Of a stretch of 64,000 nt of DNA, positions 62,029 through 64,000 are shown piece after piece. A program made the translations under genes and the position numbers. Source of the DNA: Atriophallophorus winterbourni (lineage: Eukaryota; Platyhelminthes; Trematoda; Plagiorchiida; Microphallidae); NCBI GenBank assembly GCA_013407085.1, contig JACCGJ010013769.1:28429-92428 (forward strand), written 5' to 3'. Numbering within the stretch: the stretch's first letter is position 1; the number at the start of each line of letters is the position of its first letter. Below the pieces are notes generated by a model, which did not search any database, was not told the origin of the DNA, and worked only from the letters and a program-made list of their open reading frames with translations.

Positions 62029-63739
62029 ATGTTCACACAAACCGGATCAGCAGCCACACGACAAGAATTGAGACCAACTGCGTCCACCTCAGAGGATTCG
62101 AATCCCCAGGGAGCGGACAGTTGTGGGACATTTCCACCTCGAGTGAAGCTTACAACTCGACGAATCCGGAAATCATCCGCCCCTTTGGAACAACGTGAGC
62201 AATCGCGTCGAGTAAGTACAAAGCAGTACATCAATATGAATCACGTCAGCCAATATTATCGGAATTTTAAACGTTTTACATATGTTCAGGGAAGAAATTT
62301 GATGCAGCATAGGCGCTTTTTTTAAATGAATAGGATTCATGAAAAACTACTTCATAGCTTCTGGTAAGGACACGTGCACATGCAAACATAAAGAGAAGTG
62401 GAGTATAAAAAACACAGAGCTGCTCTCAAGTATTGTGTTGTTCGGTTTACTGAATGCACTGCACAGTCGAACACGATAAGTACAAATATTCAGCACATCA
62501 TCCATACGGTGCAATTACATTAAAACATTACTGTCTCCACCTGACGACGGCAAACAGCCAGAAACCGGTAGTGGAGTGTAAAGGAGGCGGATGTGAGCAC
62601 CACAATACATTGGGCATTGAACACGTTTGCAAATATTTTGTTGTAAGGATTTGTATTGATATTTCATGCTGTAACATTTGCTGACTTCATTTTCATATTT
62701 TAGTTGAAGAAACAAAATATGGAACGCCGACGACGTGCAAGCATCACAGACAAAATGAATGCTCTTCACGCAATGGCGATGCAAATAGTCGGATTAGAGG
62801 TGAGGATTGCAATTTTTGATTACACTAGCCGTATAAATAGCAAACTTTAAAGGCTTTTAGCAGTTTGTTCGCTCGGTCTTCCAATTATTTGTGTCCAACG
62901 CACCGCAAACTGACAAAAGTTTTTTAACCTGTCAATATATATCTCATTCTTTAATTGCAGCCACGAGAAAAAACCGAAAAAGCGGATATTTTGACTTCGT
63001 GCTACACTGTGATCAAAGAAGTTTCGAAGATTGCAAAAGAAAAGCCGGGTGAGTTGTACTTCCGCACGGGCATTCAGCAACTTGTACTTGTATGATAATC
63101 GTACGTTCTTCATCTAGTTCGGTCTGTGGAACACATTTCACTAAGACCAACATGCTAATGCTGTATTTGAGTACATTTTGCAATTTGCCCAAAATAATAA
63201 TTCATTTTTTTGTTACTATAGATATTCAGGCAAGATTGAGACAAATTCGACATCGACTTCCGCCAGTGCGCAAACAAGAAGAACATTATTCCTCGTCAAC
63301 CAGCCTCGTGGATGCTACCCGCACTCATTCCCAATGTGATCCTGCCAATGTATTCGACGAGTTTGACCAGAAGGAAAATGATCCTATTCCAACAGGCCAC
63401 GTTGTGTTGAACGCATCCAGATTGCAAGGTACACATCCCATCATCAACAACAACTGTGATAGTCGATCCCAGATACACGCCGTCCGGCTTCCATCACACT
63501 GTCATCTTTACGTCCATCCTACTGATCACCTCAGGACTGGAGAGGTCGATGATTCGTTGAAACATCCATGCAAAAGTGCATCTAAAGTTACGAATAATAA
63601 CTTCAGATACCCACTCAGTAATTTGACTATGAACACGCGATTACGCACAACTGATGCGAGATACAAAAGTGAAGGACAAACGAGTTGCGAAGTACAAACA
63701 TTCGAACAAGATCATCGCCTTTGGAGACCATACTTGTGA
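62029..63739 (+). CDS. HES-C: HES-like bHLH transcriptional repressor ending in WRPYL
   Basis: Exons are 62029-62211, 62704-62799, 62961-63048 and 63222-63739, with GT-AG borders and phases 0, 0, 1; the protein is 294 aa. The start is the first ATG, 36 nt past the TATA box. Exon 1 ends S-S-A-P-L-E-Q-R-E-Q-S-R-R, nearly the HES-A sequence. Exon 2 gives QNMERRRRASITDKMNAL (HES proline replaced by Gln; the Arg after Ala is Ser). Exon 3 has E-K-A-D-I-L for helix 2. The last exon begins D-I-Q-A-R-L, is rich in Ser, Thr, Asn and His, and ends H-R-L-W-R-P-Y-L. It is inverted relative to HES-A and HES-B and lies 33 kb away. Intron 1 carries a satellite-like repeat. A nuclear Groucho-recruiting repressor is inferred. 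Confidence 0.9.
62525..62612 (+). repeat. Satellite-like repeat inside HES-C intron 1
   Basis: CTGTCTCCACCTGACGACGG, GCAAACAGCCAGAAACCGG and GGATGTGAGCACCACAATAC follow in the same order as at 51207-51330. It is a partial copy and does not touch the splice sites. Confidence 0.8.
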
Positions 63740-64000
63740 ATACTTTTATTTAAACACAATGATGCTGTTTATACCGACAGATTATTTATAATTTATAATA
63801 TTTCAACAATTATTATAAGACAAAGATCTGTCTTCTCAGCTTGGGGTGATATTTGTGTGGCATTGGGTTTAATTATTCACCTATGAAATTAATGCAATTC
63901 AAGAACTTCAATAAGATTTATTTAACGGTGATGGAAATAGCAATCATGACCGATTAAATGAAGCGGTTGAATCGTTCACGAAAGAATCAAGGGATTGGAT
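63740..64000 (+). other. Downstream flank of HES-C
   Basis: AT-rich sequence expected to contain the 3' untranslated region. No AATAAA is present on the plus strand; an ATTAAA variant lies near 63954. Confidence 0.3.

Overview
The window is eukaryotic, AT-rich and gene-poor. It best fits a flatworm, probably a digenean trematode. This is inference, from intron-split animal genes in wide intergenic DNA, decayed CR1-like and RTE-like non-LTR retrotransposons, and several families of short dispersed repeats. No rRNA, tRNA, CRISPR array or bacterial feature was seen.

Layout. At the left edge (249-854, minus strand) lie the first two coding exons of a beta-tubulin gene; the rest runs off the window. 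From about 1.6 to 18.5 kb there are repeats, retrotransposon remnants and one doubtful set of exon-like blocks (4.7-5.5 kb). Two HES-type bHLH repressor genes follow on the minus strand, HES-A (19316-21370) and HES-B (27095-28664), separated by about 5.7 kb. A third paralogue, HES-C (62029-63739), lies on the plus strand at the right end. The roughly 33 kb between B and C holds dispersed repeats, CR1-like fragments and one unrecognised candidate gene (32522-33430).

The three HES-like genes are the main content. Each has four coding exons with identical intron phases (0, 0, 1) at matching codons. Exon 2 is always 96 nt and starts L-K-K-Q-N-M-E-R-R-R-R-A. A short exon 3 carries helix 2 (E-K-A/S-D-I-L). 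A long variable last exon ends in W-R-P-Y-L at the stop. This is a locally duplicated cluster analogous to an Enhancer-of-split complex. The Groucho-type tail resembles the Runx VWRPY tail plus one Leu rather than the canonical WRPW. The HES proline of the basic region is replaced, and I cannot see a normal Orange domain. The three promoters share a TATA-like box, CCAAT boxes and E-box or class C sites, which would fit auto- or cross-repression.

The rest is mobile-element debris: four CR1-like fragments, an RTE-like 3' end, three further reverse-transcriptase fragments, three copies of a LINE-tail segment (two with a C2H2-like knuckle), and six dispersed or tandem repeat families. Two of these carry suggestive structure: a SINE-like family with a pol III B-box-like motif, and a roughly 240-bp satellite-like family with one fresh insertion flanked by a 13-bp target-site duplication and headed by a perfect 50-bp palindrome.
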